Part shown: piece after piece, positions 1 to 10,529 of the stretch | How positions within the stretch are numbered: position 1 is the stretch's first letter | Layout of the letters: every line of letters starts with the position of its first letter | Origin: Tubulanus polymorphus | Lineage: Eukaryota > Nemertea > Palaeonemertea > Tubulaniformes > Tubulanidae | DNA: 64,000 nt | Assembly: GCF_964204645.1 (NCBI RefSeq) | Contig: NC_134029.1 | Span: forward strand, 12,018,850 to 12,082,849 | Direction of reading: 5' to 3' | Made by a program: the position numbers and the translations under genes | The notes under the pieces: model-generated | What the model was told of the DNA's origin: nothing | The model's database searches: none | The model's input: the letters and a program-made list of their open reading frames with translations, nothing else

Positions 1-646
1 TTGGTTTTGTCACCCACGACAATTCAATATTTTGGTTTTATCGCCCGCGACAATTCATTATTTTGGTTTTATCGCCCGCGACAATTTTTTTTTTCTTTTT
101 GTCACGGTTTTATCGCCTGCGACACTTCAATATTTTGGTTTTATCGCCTGCGACAATTCATTATTTTGGTTTTATCGCCCGCACCAATTCATTAGTTTGG
201 TTTTGTCGCCCGCGACAATTGAATATTTTGTTTTTGTCGCCCGCGACAATTCATGATTTTGGTTTTATCGCCCGCGACAATTCATTTTTTTGGTTTTATC
301 GTCTGCGACAATTTATTATTTTGGTTTTATCGCCCGCGACAATTCATTAGTTTGGTTTTGTTGCCCGCGACAATTGAATATTTTGGTTTTGTTGTCCGTG
401 ACAATTCATTATTTTGGTTTTATCGCCCACGACAATTGATTATTTTGGTTTTATCGCCCGCGACAATTGATTATTTTGGTTTTATCGCCCGCGACAATTC
501 ATTAGTTTGGTTTTGTTGCCCGCGACAATTCATTTTTTTGGTTTTGTCGCCCGCGACAATTCAATATTTTGATTTTATCGCCAGCGACAATTGATTATTT
601 TGGTTTTATCGCCCGTGACAATTAATTTTTTTGGTTTTGTCGCCTA
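1..646. repeat. 31-bp minisatellite, about 20 copies
   Basis: A unit close to TTTTGGTTTTATCGCCCGCG followed by ACAATTCATTA repeats head to tail from the window edge. Variation is mainly point substitution (GTCGCC/ATCGCC, CAATTC/CAATTG) and one T-run expansion near 85. Because 31 is not a multiple of 3 and the unit lacks forward stop codons, all three forward frames stay open and give cyclic pseudo-peptides. I read this as noncoding. The array probably continues left of the window. Confidence 0.93.
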
Positions 647-735
647 CATTATTAGCTTTTGAATAGTTAGGCCAATTAATAACGTATTAAAGACTTATGC
701 TTTCGCCTATTTTGAAGTCGATTAATCTGATATAG

Positions 736-1151
736 TACGGAAGCGATAAAGGGCCTCGAGTCGTCGCGTTCAAACTCGACAAGTCGCCATATTTATGTCG
801 ATATATCGCGATATATCGTATCAAGTCCACATGAATATGTCTACATATCGTGACGTTTTCACGACAAATTTCGCTTATTTGCTCATTTTCCACGGGACAA
901 GCCGTCATTTGAAGACATGTCTAAATGTAAGATGAGGACGCCAGTAATATGACGACTGAGTTTCAAGTCGTCATGAATATGTCGACTTGTCGCGAGGAAA
1001 ATGGTTGAGAAAACGAAATATGTCGTCAAAACGTCACGATATATCGACATGTTCATGTCGACTTGACGCGATATGTCGCGTCAAGTCGACAATAATATGG
1101 TGACTTGTCGAGTTGGAACGCGTCATCTCGAGGCCCCTTATCGCTTCCGTA
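736..1151. mobile_element. Fold-back / MITE-like element with 7-bp flanking repeat
   Basis: The sequence begins TACGGAAGCG and ends CGCTTCCGTA. The first ~75 bases (AAAGGGCCTCGAG, then a CGACAAGTCGCCATATTTATG-type stretch) reappear as the reverse complement at about 1068-1151. GATATAG lies directly outside both ends (729-735 and 1152-1158), which fits a target-site duplication. The interior is rich in ATATCG palindromes. No coding capacity is seen. The superfamily is unassigned. Confidence 0.7.
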
Positions 1152-3050
1152 GATATAGTGTCGAATATTAAGGTCATTTTGGCAGATCCCTTTTTTTTTA
1201 AAGTGATATTAAAGCGATCATTCAAGTGATCCTACTTAATGAAAGATCTACGGAAGCGATAAAGGGCCTCGAGTTGTTGCGTTCCAACTCGACAAGTCGC
1301 CATATTTATGTCGATATATCGCATCAATTCGACATGAATATGTCGACATATCGTGACGTTTTGACGACTTGAAACTCAGTCCTCATCTTTCAACAACGCC
1401 AGTCACATGGAGTCGTACGTGTTCTACTTTCTGCGACGCGACACGACTGTCACAACCAACCGACGCGCTCTTGCGACTGGCAGAAACTAGTCGCACACAA
1501 TCGTATTGCAAGTGACTTGCATCGAATTTTGCGATGCAACGCGAGGATCGCATCGTGTCACAAGAACAACCTACGTCTGGCTTTAAGTTACTGCGGAGCA
1601 CCAGAAATATCTTTTTTTTTCGTTCAAAAGACCTTTCGCTTGAAAATTCTTTCGTCGGAACAAAATTTATTTCGTTCGATATAATATTCTATACAATTGA
1701 ACCAATTTGAAAAAATCGTTAGAACAAAGTTGAACAAACTTTTTTTGTCCAAACGAAAGGTTTTTCGTTCGAACAATCATTCAATTGAACAGAATCGTTT
1801 TAATTTGAACAGAATTTTCTTGTCAGAACATTAAGTTTTTCGTTCGAACAAGTATATTGAAAAAAGTTTTTTCTCCGAAGAGTCGCCATATTTATGTCGA
1901 TATATCGCGATATATCGCGTCAAGTCTACATGAATAGACGCGGTATATATATCGCGGTATGTCGACATAAATATGGCGACTTGTCGAGTTGGAACGCGAC
2001 ATCTCGAGGCCCCTTATCCTTCTGTACATATAGTGTCGAATATTAAGGTCATTTTGGCAGATTCTTTTTTTTTTAAGTGATATTAAAGCGATCATTCAAG
2101 TGATCCTACTTAATGAAAGATCTACGGAAGCGATAAAGGGCCTCGAGTTGTCGCGTTCCAACTCGACAAGTCGCCATATTTATGTCGATATATCGCGATA
2201 TATCGCATCAAGTCAACATAAATATGTTGACACGTCGTGACTTTTTGACGAATTGAAACTCAGTCGTCATATCACTGGCGTCCTCATCTTTCAGCAACGC
2301 CAGTCACATGGAGTCGTACGTGTTCTACTTTCTGCGACGCGACACGACTGTCACAACCAACCGACGCGCTCTTGCGACTGGCAGAAACTAGTCGCATACA
2401 ATCGTATTGCAACCGACTTGCACTGAAACTTGCGATGCAACGCGAGGATCGCATCGTGTCACAAGACCAACCTACATTCGGCTTTAAGTTACTGATTTCA
2501 AAAGACCTTTCGCTTGAAAATTCTTTCGTCAGAACAAAATTTATTTCGTTCGAACCAATAATATTCTATACGATTGAACCAATTTGAAAAAAAATCGTAA
2601 GAACAAAGTTGAACAAACATTTTTTTGTCCAAACGAAAGGTTTTTCGTTCGAACAATCGTTCAATTGAACAGAATCTTTTTTAATTTGAACAGAATTTTC
2701 TTGTCAGAACATTAAGTTTTTCGTTCGAACAAGTATATTGAAAAAAGTTTTTTCTCCGAACCGAAAGTATGAAGTATTTCGTTCAATCGAACAGAATTGT
2801 TTTCATTCAAACATTCGTTCGAAAAAATTGTTTTCGCTCGACCAAATTTTTTTGCCGGGACTTAAAATTTTTCATTTCAACAATAACATAGCTTTTTATT
2901 CGAACACATTTTTTGTCAGAATGAAGAAACTTTTTGGTTCAAGCAAAAAGCGTATTGTTCGATCAAACAGAATTATTTCATTCGAACAAGATTTTCTTGT
3001 TGGAACATTAAGTTTTTTGATCGAACAGAGTGTTAAGGTCGATTTGGAAA
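1152..3050. repeat. Direct duplication, period about 0.88-0.91 kb
   Basis: Landmarks recur in order. CTACGGAAGCGATAAAGGG is at 1248 and 2122. The GCCAGTCACATGGAGTCG block is at about 1390 and 2300. Stretches rich in TTTCGTTCGAAC are at about 1610-1870 and 2500-3030. The second copy has about 35 extra bases near 2265-2300. Each copy contains one arm of the fold-back family described at 736-1151, and an extra inverted pair sits at 1878-2020. No gene is seen. Confidence 0.8.
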
Positions 3051-3081
3051 TTTACTCGGTCTGGTATATGTTGGATTACTG

Positions 3082-3320
3082 TGTATGTCATTTGTCAGGA
3101 CATTAAACAGAAGACAACTTAGGATACTACCTTGCGTGACTCCACTAGTTTGACCGACTTATTCCAAGATGAGGCGTTCCGTTGATTTCGGCTACAAGTT
3201 TTCGTTCAGAGATAACTGCTGAGCCATTTGGGCGACCTATCATTGATACTGTTTCCTAATAGCCTGTTTAGTAATGGCTGATGTTGTGCCTTATTAAATG
3301 CTTCGTCGAAATCCACCGTT
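3082..3320 (-). pseudogene. Non-LTR retrotransposon reverse transcriptase relic
   Basis: Read on the minus strand, this short stretch gives VDFDEAFNKAQH, then WLSSYL followed by a stop, then a frame change and GVTQGSILSCLLFNVLTNDI. These match the order seen in non-LTR reverse transcriptases: the DF-x-AFD-like motif A region, the 'W-x-S-x-L' segment, and the G-V-x-Q-G-S-x-L-S/G-P-x-LF motif B region. One stop and at least one frameshift make it dead, and the YADD region is absent. The clade cannot be fixed from 240 bases. Confidence 0.7.
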
Positions 3321-3477
3321 GAACAGGATTCTAAGACTGTGCAGAAAACCCGTTATCGCTGCTTTGCAGCTATATTTATTATTATTTTCTTCCACACTAT
3401 TTTTACCAAAAGAACATAGGCTTTGTTACCTTACCGCTGTTTCATATACAATCCATATAATATCGTTCAGCTCACTG

Positions 3478-3978
3478 AGATCTACAAATAGCCCGCGTGT
3501 TTTTTCACGAATCGTCGTTACAACAGACATTCAGTTGAGATCCGAGGCGCGAAATTCTACAGAAATTAAACAAAAATTAGAACAGGATCGAGAAAAAGCG
3601 AAATGGTATTATGATCGATCTAGTAGAGCGTTAATTCCTCTAAAAGAAGGGGACACTGTACGAATCCGTGTCGATAAAAATGGGAACCAGCGTTATTGTT
3701 ACCTAAAGAATGTCAACCGTCAGAACCAAGATCGTATAATGTAAGGGGACCGTCTGGAAGAGTTTTAAGACGAAACCACAGAGATTTGCTGAAAACATCT
3801 GAGAGTAACATCTATCCATATGAGCCTGTAGAGGATGAACCTACTACAGTATCAGTTCCCCCAGTGCGCTTTACGCTCGGTCCAGGTTCCTGATCAGGTA
3901 CAAATAACTAACCCGGTTGTGACTAGGTCAGGTAGGGTCTCAAGACCCCCTAAGAAACTCGAAGATTTTGTAAAATAG
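3478..3978 (+). pseudogene. Ty3/gypsy pol, C-terminal end of integrase
   Basis: The frame ending near 3744 reads REKAKWYYDRSSRALIPLKE followed by GDTVRIRV, a typical segment after the integrase catalytic core. A second frame (from about 3720) gives PRSYNVRGPSGRVLRRNHRD, and a third ends VTRSGRVSRPPKKLEDFV with a stop at 3976-3978. This is the usual C-terminus of Ty3/gypsy pol. Two frameshifts separate the pieces, and RT, RNase H and the catalytic core are missing upstream, so the element is 5'-truncated. The terminal repeat at 4230 follows in the expected place. Confidence 0.85.
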
Positions 3979-4229
3979 GGTTCAGTTATGTCTGATTAGT
4001 TTCACTAATACGTATGTAGTTAGATAAATTTGTATCTAAATATAAAATGTATCTGAATAGTTCAAGTGAGCTAGTTAGCCTAATGCAAATAGTAAGTTGA
4101 AGATATTGTAATTTTCTGTATACATACGAAGTTGTGTTAAGTAATTAAGATTTTGAAATTAGAAGAAAGTTGCTCTAGAATATGAACAATTATGTAATTA
4201 GAGTTTTAATTGTTTTAAAAAAAAGGAGA
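3979..4229 (+). other. 3' untranslated region of the Ty3/gypsy relic with polypurine tract
   Basis: AT-rich noncoding sequence between the pol stop and the LTR. It ends in the purine run AAAAAAAAGGAGA at about 4217-4229, immediately before TGTTATG. This is the expected position of the plus-strand primer. Confidence 0.6.
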
Positions 4230-4366
4230 TGTTATGTACTCTGTACTGTGTGGTGTCGCCATCTGGAGAGAATAAAGTGATGTAGATTGATACAAGATAT
4301 CAATGGTTGCTGTTTTACTATTTTATGGCCGGCTTGAATATCAGTCCACATCGGGACAAACATTAC
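4230..4366 (+). repeat. 3' LTR of Ty3/gypsy relic (about 137 bp)
   Basis: Starts TGTTATGTACTCTGTAC directly after the polypurine tract and plausibly ends ...CATTACA, giving TG/CA-type termini. It contains AATAAAG, usable as a polyadenylation signal. No matching 5' LTR is in the window, so the right end is an estimate. Confidence 0.6.
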
Positions 4367-4584
4367 AGTAAAGTTCACATACAGAATTATGTGACGTACT
4401 TCACCGATGCATACGTACGGGACGGGATATTCAGGATAACGCGGGTGTGGTTTCCCAGTTTTCTATGATATTTACATTTTACATCCACATTCTATATTTA
4501 TCAGATTATGCACTATAACTTTTGTTGTAATCATTATTATTAATCCGCACCCGGGACAAAATGTTCGCTCTTTAATTATGAAAT

Positions 4585-4914
4585 CTATGTTACTGACATT
4601 ATGCCATACCTTTTTTCCCTTAATTGTTGGCCTACTGGGGCTCCAAATTCATTAGCGTATACGACGCAGTGGTAGATCGCCTTCCTGGCCGTTTCTTCAG
4701 TAATTGGACGCCCAGCAAGGTCCAGCATCTCCGAAAGGGATTCATCAGTAACTTTCTTGAATATAACCGTCGCTTCCTGTAAGCTCAACTGTTCTGTACC
4801 ATCTTTTGAGTGTTTCGCCATAGGTAATGTCGTTGGTGCGTCATTCCGAAGGGCTCTCACAACCGGCAGTATGCTACGTCCTATCAAGGTGTGTCCTTTT
4901 TTCAAGGTTGCCAT
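4585..4914 (-). CDS. Unidentified candidate exon
   Basis: On the minus strand an open frame beginning MATLKKGHTLIGRSIL at 4914 is preceded directly by a polypyrimidine stretch and CAG (4915-4917), as at a 3' splice site. About 100 codons later (near 4609) AAAG is followed by GTATGG, a possible 5' splice site; the open frame itself continues to a stop at 4585. The translated piece has no repeats, no low complexity and ordinary composition, for example ITEETARKAIYHCVVYANEF. It resembles a real protein fragment more than the neighbouring frames do. I do not recognise the family. The frame is also open upstream to 5031, but that part looks noncoding. It could equally be part of an unrecognised transposon gene. 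Confidence 0.3.
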   Translation of the reverse strand: MATLKKGHTLIGRSILPVVRALRNDAPTTLPMAKHSKDGTEQLSLQEATVIFKKVTDESLSEMLDLAGRPITEETARKAIYHCVVYANEFGAPVGQQLREKRYGIMSVT

Positions 4915-5031
4915 CTGGAAAGTATAAGACTGAAGGCATGACAAATCGTTACTACAGTTATAGATATTGAATTCATCCTTAAAAGTAATTATACAGAACA
5001 AATCGTCTAAAATTGTCAAGTGACTGTCCAA

Positions 5032-5536
5032 AAGTAATTAACTATGACTACAATATATTTTGGTCGGATATTCTGTATTAATTATCATATTTATGGTTAA
5101 CTTTTACTACAAAGTGTGAGCAAATTATAAGTATACTATGTACAAAAAATCTTGTTCCCTGAAGACCCGAGTTACGATACTGTTGTCGACGTCCGTATGT
5201 AGCTGCAGTGAATGAGGTGATCTGGAAATCATGAAGTTTTATATACCCCTGTGCTACAACTGTGTGCATGAGTTGGAAAGATTGGTCTTTTCTAGTTCGG
5301 TATGCCTCTTTTGAATATCTATTCGTAGGTCTATTACCACGGAGACATAAATGTCCTGTGTACATCCGTCCTTGAAGGCTTAAAAGTGTCAATGTATTGA
5401 AGGATGGTGAAATAGCCGTTTCCAAGCGTCCTTACATATATGGTTTCCACATGACTCCAATCCAATAGAAAATTGTGTGGTTGGCCACATTTCAAAACAG
5501 AATTCCAGGCCCCGATTCTTGGGTTAAAATAGATAA
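5032..5536. other. Gene-free stretch
   Basis: Short overlapping minus-strand frames only. No family, splice pattern or repeat structure recognised. Confidence 0.5.
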
Positions 5537-5756
5537 CGCTTCTGAAACACTTCTGATACATAACACACTTCTGATTCACTTCTGATGATACACTTCTGAT
5601 AATACACTTCTGATAATACACTTCTGATAATACACTTCTGATTCACTTCTGATTCAGTTCTTATACACATTTCTGATTCACTTCTTATATACACTCCTGA
5701 TTCACTTCTGATAATACACTTCTGATAATACACTTCTGATAATACATTTCTGATTC
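5537..5756. repeat. Short tandem repeat, ACACTTCTGAT units
   Basis: CACTTCTGAT recurs about 15 times, spaced by TA/TT variants (units of about 11-15 bp such as AATACACTTCTGAT and TCACTTCTGAT). Imperfect and AT-biased. Confidence 0.9.
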
Positions 5757-5789
5757 ACGAACAAGAAAACGACTGCTCCAAAATCATCA

Positions 5790-6333
5790 CAACAAAAAAA
5801 GAACAAGTCTTCCTAGCACTAGCAGTTACGCAAAAGAAGTTGCTGAAGGGATCTTAGTTAGCGAACTCAAAATATCCAGCGATGTTATTGCTGCTGCTAT
5901 CCAGCGAGGGATAGAAAACGGTGTGAGGATAGCAATCGAGCGACTTAGGGACGAAATTGTTCAGTCCTGTATACAGCCGATGATTTCCGATCTCTGGCAG
6001 ACTCAACACGACTTAGAGCAGTACTCCCGACGAGAAACTCTCAAAATCGTGAATCTTCCAGAAGAAGAAGACGAAAGCGAGTCGTCCCTTAAAACTCATG
6101 TTTGCAGCATTGCGATAGATTGCGAAGATCTTACCAGACCAAGGACTGCCCTATTACATTGGATTAAGGCGAATCCAAAGGATTATAATGTGTCGACCAG
6201 AAACGGTAGAATTGTGTGTCATAATAGGGACGAGCGTCATTATATAAACGGTCCTAAAGACTTGGAAAAGCTAGGCGTTAAGGACATACCTTTCGCGGAT
6301 CTAGGAATCGAAGGTTACCCCACTATCTGCTAG
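5790..6333 (+). pseudogene. Non-LTR retrotransposon ORF1-like fragment
   Basis: An open frame runs from about 5790 to a stop at 6333 with no obvious ATG. Residues such as DLEQYSRRETLKIVNLPEEE match the junction between a coiled coil and the RNA-binding domain of ORF1 proteins of L1/CR1-type elements, which act as nucleic-acid chaperones in the retrotransposition RNP. The upstream part (VIAAAIQRGIENGVRIAIE) is helical and could be coiled coil. An endonuclease relic follows about 100 bp downstream in the same orientation, as expected for ORF1-ORF2 order. The 5' end is missing. Confidence 0.65.
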
Positions 6334-6436
6334 GACAGCGCGGGGCATCATGAACCGTCAGCAAACCACGAACGTATCAAATCCTTAGCGGACCGTCTTA
6401 AATATAATTCGAACTCTTCAAAAACTCAGAAACCAG

Positions 6437-6719
6437 TTAATTTCCTCTCGTTAAACGTGTGTGGTCTTAAACACAAACTTTTATAGCAGGACTTTTTGAA
6501 CTACATATCAAAATTTGACTGTATTAGCTTAAGTGAAACTCATTTGGATTCGTTGGATGATATTACTATCCCAGGTTATACGATATTTTCTTAATTAAGG
6601 CCACAGTCAGATCACACTTACAAACCCAGCGGTGGAATCTCTATTATTTTCAATTCTAAGTTTAAGGATGGTATTAGAACGATAACCATACTCAAACGTG
6701 GTGAACGGATAATAAGATA
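6437..6719 (+). pseudogene. Non-LTR retrotransposon AP-endonuclease domain, N-terminal part
   Basis: The frame reads NFLSLNVCGLKHKLL, stop, QDFLNYISKFDCISLSETHL, then a GYTIF segment, stop, and PSGGISIIFNSKF. This is the start of the endonuclease/exonuclease/phosphatase fold that nicks the target DNA: the LN-x-x-G motif, the catalytic S-E-T-H motif and the G-G-I/V segment. An in-frame TAG and a TAA inactivate it. The rest of ORF2 is replaced at about 6720 by unrelated Penelope-type sequence. Confidence 0.75.
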
Positions 6720-6905
6720 AAATCCCACTATTTACAGATTAAAAGAAATTTAAAAACCAGAATTATTTATTCAATCAAAAATATATAAAAGACACGACGT
6801 TTCGATCTCACCCTAGAGATCATCGTCAGGTGTGAGATTAAGATTAAAAACGGGGGTATATATACAGAGGAGGACAGGTTAATTGAGTAAATTGGTGAGT
6901 GAGTA
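6720..6905 (-). mobile_element. Penelope-like element tail with hammerhead-like core
   Basis: The minus strand carries CTGACGA (6823-6829), a 6-bp stem GATCTC/GAGATC, then GAAAC (6799-6803) and GTCGTGTC. This is the arrangement found in the pseudo-LTRs of Penelope-like elements, some of which contain hammerhead ribozyme motifs. There is one extra U at the base of stem II compared with the canonical core. No Penelope coding sequence adjoins it. It interrupts the two halves of a non-LTR relic. Confidence 0.5.
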
Positions 6906-6917
6906 AATAATTAGTGT

Positions 6918-7178
6918 TTGGCAAGGCATGAAGTAATATACTTAGAAAGAAGGGAATTATGCGGAGAAAAGCCATTATTCTTCGACGAGTATCATCTATT
7001 TGCAGAATGTTCAATTTTAGACGAGTATAGACAACTAGTTTGGAACGGCCCCATTTCTTTAAACTTATCTCAATTTGGAACCCTATTAAGTAGGTGTAAC
7101 AACAAATCTAGAAGATTAGGAATATTTTGTAAAACGATTGTGAAACATATCAACCCTAGTCGTCATTTTAGGATCTAG
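6918..7178 (+). pseudogene. Non-LTR retrotransposon ORF2 C-terminus
   Basis: An 86-codon frame contains LCGEKPLFFDEYHLFAECSI followed by LDEYR. This fits the C-x-x-...-E/D-x-x-H-x-x-x-x-C...R pattern at the C-terminus of many non-LTR ORF2 proteins, after the reverse transcriptase. The stop is at 7176-7178, followed by a short 3' UTR. It may belong with the ORF1/endonuclease relics just upstream, with the reverse transcriptase lost. Confidence 0.55.
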
Positions 7179-7425
7179 AAACCCACTTCTTTACCACTCA
7201 GCCTTCAGGTCCATTGTAAATTTTTCTTTGTATAGTGTATATAACATATACTCTGTGTACAGCTGTTGTGTTCCTTTTTTCTCCGTCAAATTTGATTAAT
7301 TATTCTATATTTTACGTTATGTTATACAATTGTAAATACTTCTTGATGTCCCTCTGTATACCTCTCATTGAGTTGATGAGTGTAAATAAATTTCATTTCA
7401 ATTTCATTTCAAATTTCAATTTCAC
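7179..7425 (+). repeat. 3' UTR and ATTTC-type tail of the non-LTR relic
   Basis: Noncoding sequence after the ORF2 stop ends in repeats of TTTCATTTCAATTTC (about 7390-7424), a microsatellite-like 3' tail as in CR1/L2-type elements. Confidence 0.5.
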
Positions 7426-7677
7426 GATGGCTTCAAATAGTCCTATAAAACCAGTTGGTTTGTGTCTCATCACACCAGGGGGTGTTTTCTTTTCAAGTAT
7501 AAATGATATCAAATGGATCTAATGAACCATCGGATACTATGAATATTTAGTACGGATTGTGCACTTGAATCATAATTTATACGGGTAATATCACCTAATA
7601 TCAGTATATCACTTAATCCGTACTAAAAGGCTCAGTCCCTAGGGATACGGATTAACCGAGGTGGACTGTATTATATT
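7426..7677. other. Gene-free stretch
   Basis: No gene seen. It contains CACACCAGGGGGTGTT (about 7470), which faintly resembles the CACCAGGGGGCGTT core of the dispersed repeat found elsewhere in the window. AGTACGGATT and AATCCGTACT at about 7550 and 7615 form a 10-bp inverted repeat. Confidence 0.4.
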
Positions 7678-9760
7678 ATGAAAATCATAATATGTGGATT
7701 AAACAAATTGTTTTATTTTTTAAATCAGAAAAATGATTTTAATAATAAAATATATCTATGTAGAAAATGTTTACATAAATTCAGTAATGAAAATGCATTA
7801 TTAAATCATACACAACTATGTGATAATCATGATTATTATAAATTAATTATGCCAAATGAAAAAAAAATTACATTAGAATTTATTCAATCAATCCGCTGCA
7901 GCTTGTGGATTATATGTAAAATCAGACTATCCAGAACTAATTGAATGTGAAAGTGAATACATAATTGAAAGTGAATATTATTATCATAGAAATGAAAATG
8001 TTATTAATCATTTTTGTGATTTATTAATTGAATATGAAACAAAATTTAATGAATTATTACATACAAATAAAGAAATTACAATGACAGAGCAAGATACAGA
8101 AGAGTTTGCAGATACACGTTTTCATTGTGAAAAACTATTCAATTAAAAAAGTTAGATATCATGATCATTTGAATGGAAAGTATCGAGGCGCAGCAGATGA
8201 GAATTGTAACTTGCAGGCTAAAAAAATTGATTTTGATTCAGTTATATTTCATAATTTATCAGGGTATGATGCTCTTTTATTCATTAAACAACTATGTCAT
8301 AAAATAGAAGAAATTAATAATGAAATAGAAATAACAAATTCTAATAGATCAAAAGATGTTAACAAAATACCAACTTATAACTTCAAAATGTTAGCTAAAA
8401 CATCAGAAAATTATATATCTTTCCAATTTGGTTGTTTGAGATTTATAGACTTATATAGATTTTTATAAATAGTTCATTAGATAATTTATCAAAATCACTG
8501 GTTGATGATGAACTAAAAATATTGAAACAACATTATCCAAATAATGATTTTCAATTAATGAGTTATAAAGGAGCAATTCCATATTCATTTCATATCATAA
8601 TGATTTTAATATAATATCATAATGATAATATAACTGAACTTAGAAAAGAACAATTCTATGATGAATTTTATGATGATTAAGATGTGTTAAAGGTGAAGTT
8701 TATGATAGAACATTGAATATATATGTAGAATCATTGTGGAATGAAAGATCATGGACAGTTAGTAGATTTATATTTAAAATCGGATGTATTATCATTAACT
8801 GATATATTCGAAAGGTTTGGAGATGTAAATCTAAAATATTTTAATATTGATCCATGTCATTGTTATTCTAGTCCAGGTTTAACTTGGGACTGTGGTTTGA
8901 AATTTACAGATATAAAAATGGATTTGTTAACATATATAGACCAGTTATTATTATTTGAAAAATCTATAAGAGGAGGAGTCTTAGGTGTGTTAGGTGATAG
9001 ATATTTCAATGTAAATGATAATCCTGGATATACGTTATTATATATAGATGCAAATAATCTGGTTGGGCAATGATGAAGAACTATCAAATTATCAAAAAAG
9101 AATTAAACCTGAAAATCATATACATACAGAAAAGTTAATGGTGACTCAGGACGATAAATTTAATTATGTAGTACATTATCGGATGTTGAAGTTTTATTTG
9201 CAACAAGGAATAATATCAAAAAATGTACATAGATATATTTCATTCAGTCAATCTAAATGGTTACAACAATATATAGATTTTAACACTACACAAAGAACTA
9301 AAGCTAAAACTGATTTCGAAAAAGATTTCTTCAAGTTAATGAATAATGCATTCTATGGAAAAACTTGCGAGAATATTAGAAGTAGAATTGATATTGAGTT
9401 GGTGAGCAATGGTAAAAGGATAAGACATTTACAATCATATCCTAAGTTCGTAGGCAACAGAATATTTGATGAAAGTTTAGCTGCTGTTAAAATGAGAAGA
9501 ACAAGTATGAAGTTCAATAAAGCTTTTAAGAAATATCAAAATTATTGATGCATGAATCTTATTATAATGTTTGCAACCACATTTTGCTGAAAAACATATA
9601 GAAATCTTATATTTTGATACCGACAGTTACATATTAAAGATAAAAACTAATAATATAATCGATGATATAACCAGAAAGAAACTTTCCATGATGGGTTTCG
9701 GTATTGACTTAGAACTTGAAAAGTTAATGGAAATAACTGTGTTGATGCGGTGCATGTTTA
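7678..9760 (+). pseudogene. Protein-primed family B DNA polymerase (Polinton/adintovirus type), degraded
   Basis: Fragments in all three forward frames occur in the right order. There is an N-terminal C2H2 zinc finger (YLCRKCLHKFSNENALLNH, 7762-7818). Then comes a YHDHLNGKYRG...ENCNL block (about 8157-8215), similar to the conserved N-terminal region of these proteins. Next are FHNLSGYDALLFI (exonuclease II-like) and YLKSDVLSLTDIF (exonuclease III-like, 8771-8809). The polymerase motifs follow: A YIDANNL (about 9040), B KLMNNAFYGK (about 9332-9361) and C DTDSY (about 9618-9632). Such polymerases copy linear DNA from a protein primer in Polintons and related animal viruses. At least four frameshifts, plus a degenerate stretch at 8468-8740, make it inactive. 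No integrase, packaging ATPase or capsid gene is seen nearby. It is more AT-rich than its surroundings. Confidence 0.85.
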
Positions 9761-10107
9761 ATCCATACCATCAAGGTAAAACGTCAGTAAATATACTTAC
9801 CATGGCCACCGGATACAGTATGCTTACGGCACAATCGCCAAGAACCCATGGCATAGGCCAATGGCTACGGTACTCGAAAAACGCCTAATGAAATACACCG
9901 AATCGGAAAACGCATAACGCCTAATTCCTAGAAAATGACCTAATTTCGTAATTGCACCATCTACTGAGACTCACAATCCAACTCATCAACGGAACAGTTT
10001 GAAAATACATGTGTTTTACGCTTCACGAAACGAGACTATACTCTTATAAACTACATTATAGGATGATGATAGAATGTCCGCGGTGCAAGCAATTAATTAC
10101 ATAACGC

Positions 10108-10144
10108 CATAGAAGTGTAAACTGAAACAGTTTACACTTCTATG
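10108..10144. repeat. Perfect 17-bp stem hairpin inside the MITE
   Basis: CATAGAAGTGTAAACTG, loop AAA, then its exact reverse complement. It lies inside the Mutator-like MITE. Confidence 0.9.
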
Positions 10145-10495
10145 ATAATGCGAAAACAAACGCCGCGGTTATAAACCGGCTTTCTTGAATTTTGAAACCG
10201 GAATGCATAAATATGATACAACGCACACAAAGACTGATAAAATAGCCTTTCTCAAATTATCCTCCAAACTGTTCACAACCACGCTAATGTGAACCTACCT
10301 AACCAATGAGAGGCTAAATAATGTCCAGCCCCTGAACTTCCTTGAACAAAAAATAATAAACTATATGTTCCATATAAAAAATATGATGTCTTTCATTATC
10401 ATAATACTCTGTCTTAATATAATAACACAGATTAGCCTGTGTAACCAAAGACAGTAGAAACGAAGATGGAACAGGCGGGGCTCCACGCACTCCGA

Positions 10496-10529
10496 CGTGA
10501 ACTATGTAGCGTTGCGTACATAGTTCACG
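10496..10529. repeat. 13-bp stem hairpin inside the MITE
   Basis: CGTGAACTATGTA, an 8-base loop, then its exact reverse complement. It lies about 90 bp from the right end of the Mutator-like MITE. Confidence 0.9.

Noticed and set aside
1-646. CRISPR-like array
   Set aside because: Units are contiguous 31-bp repeats with no unique spacers, in a eukaryotic context; it is a minisatellite.
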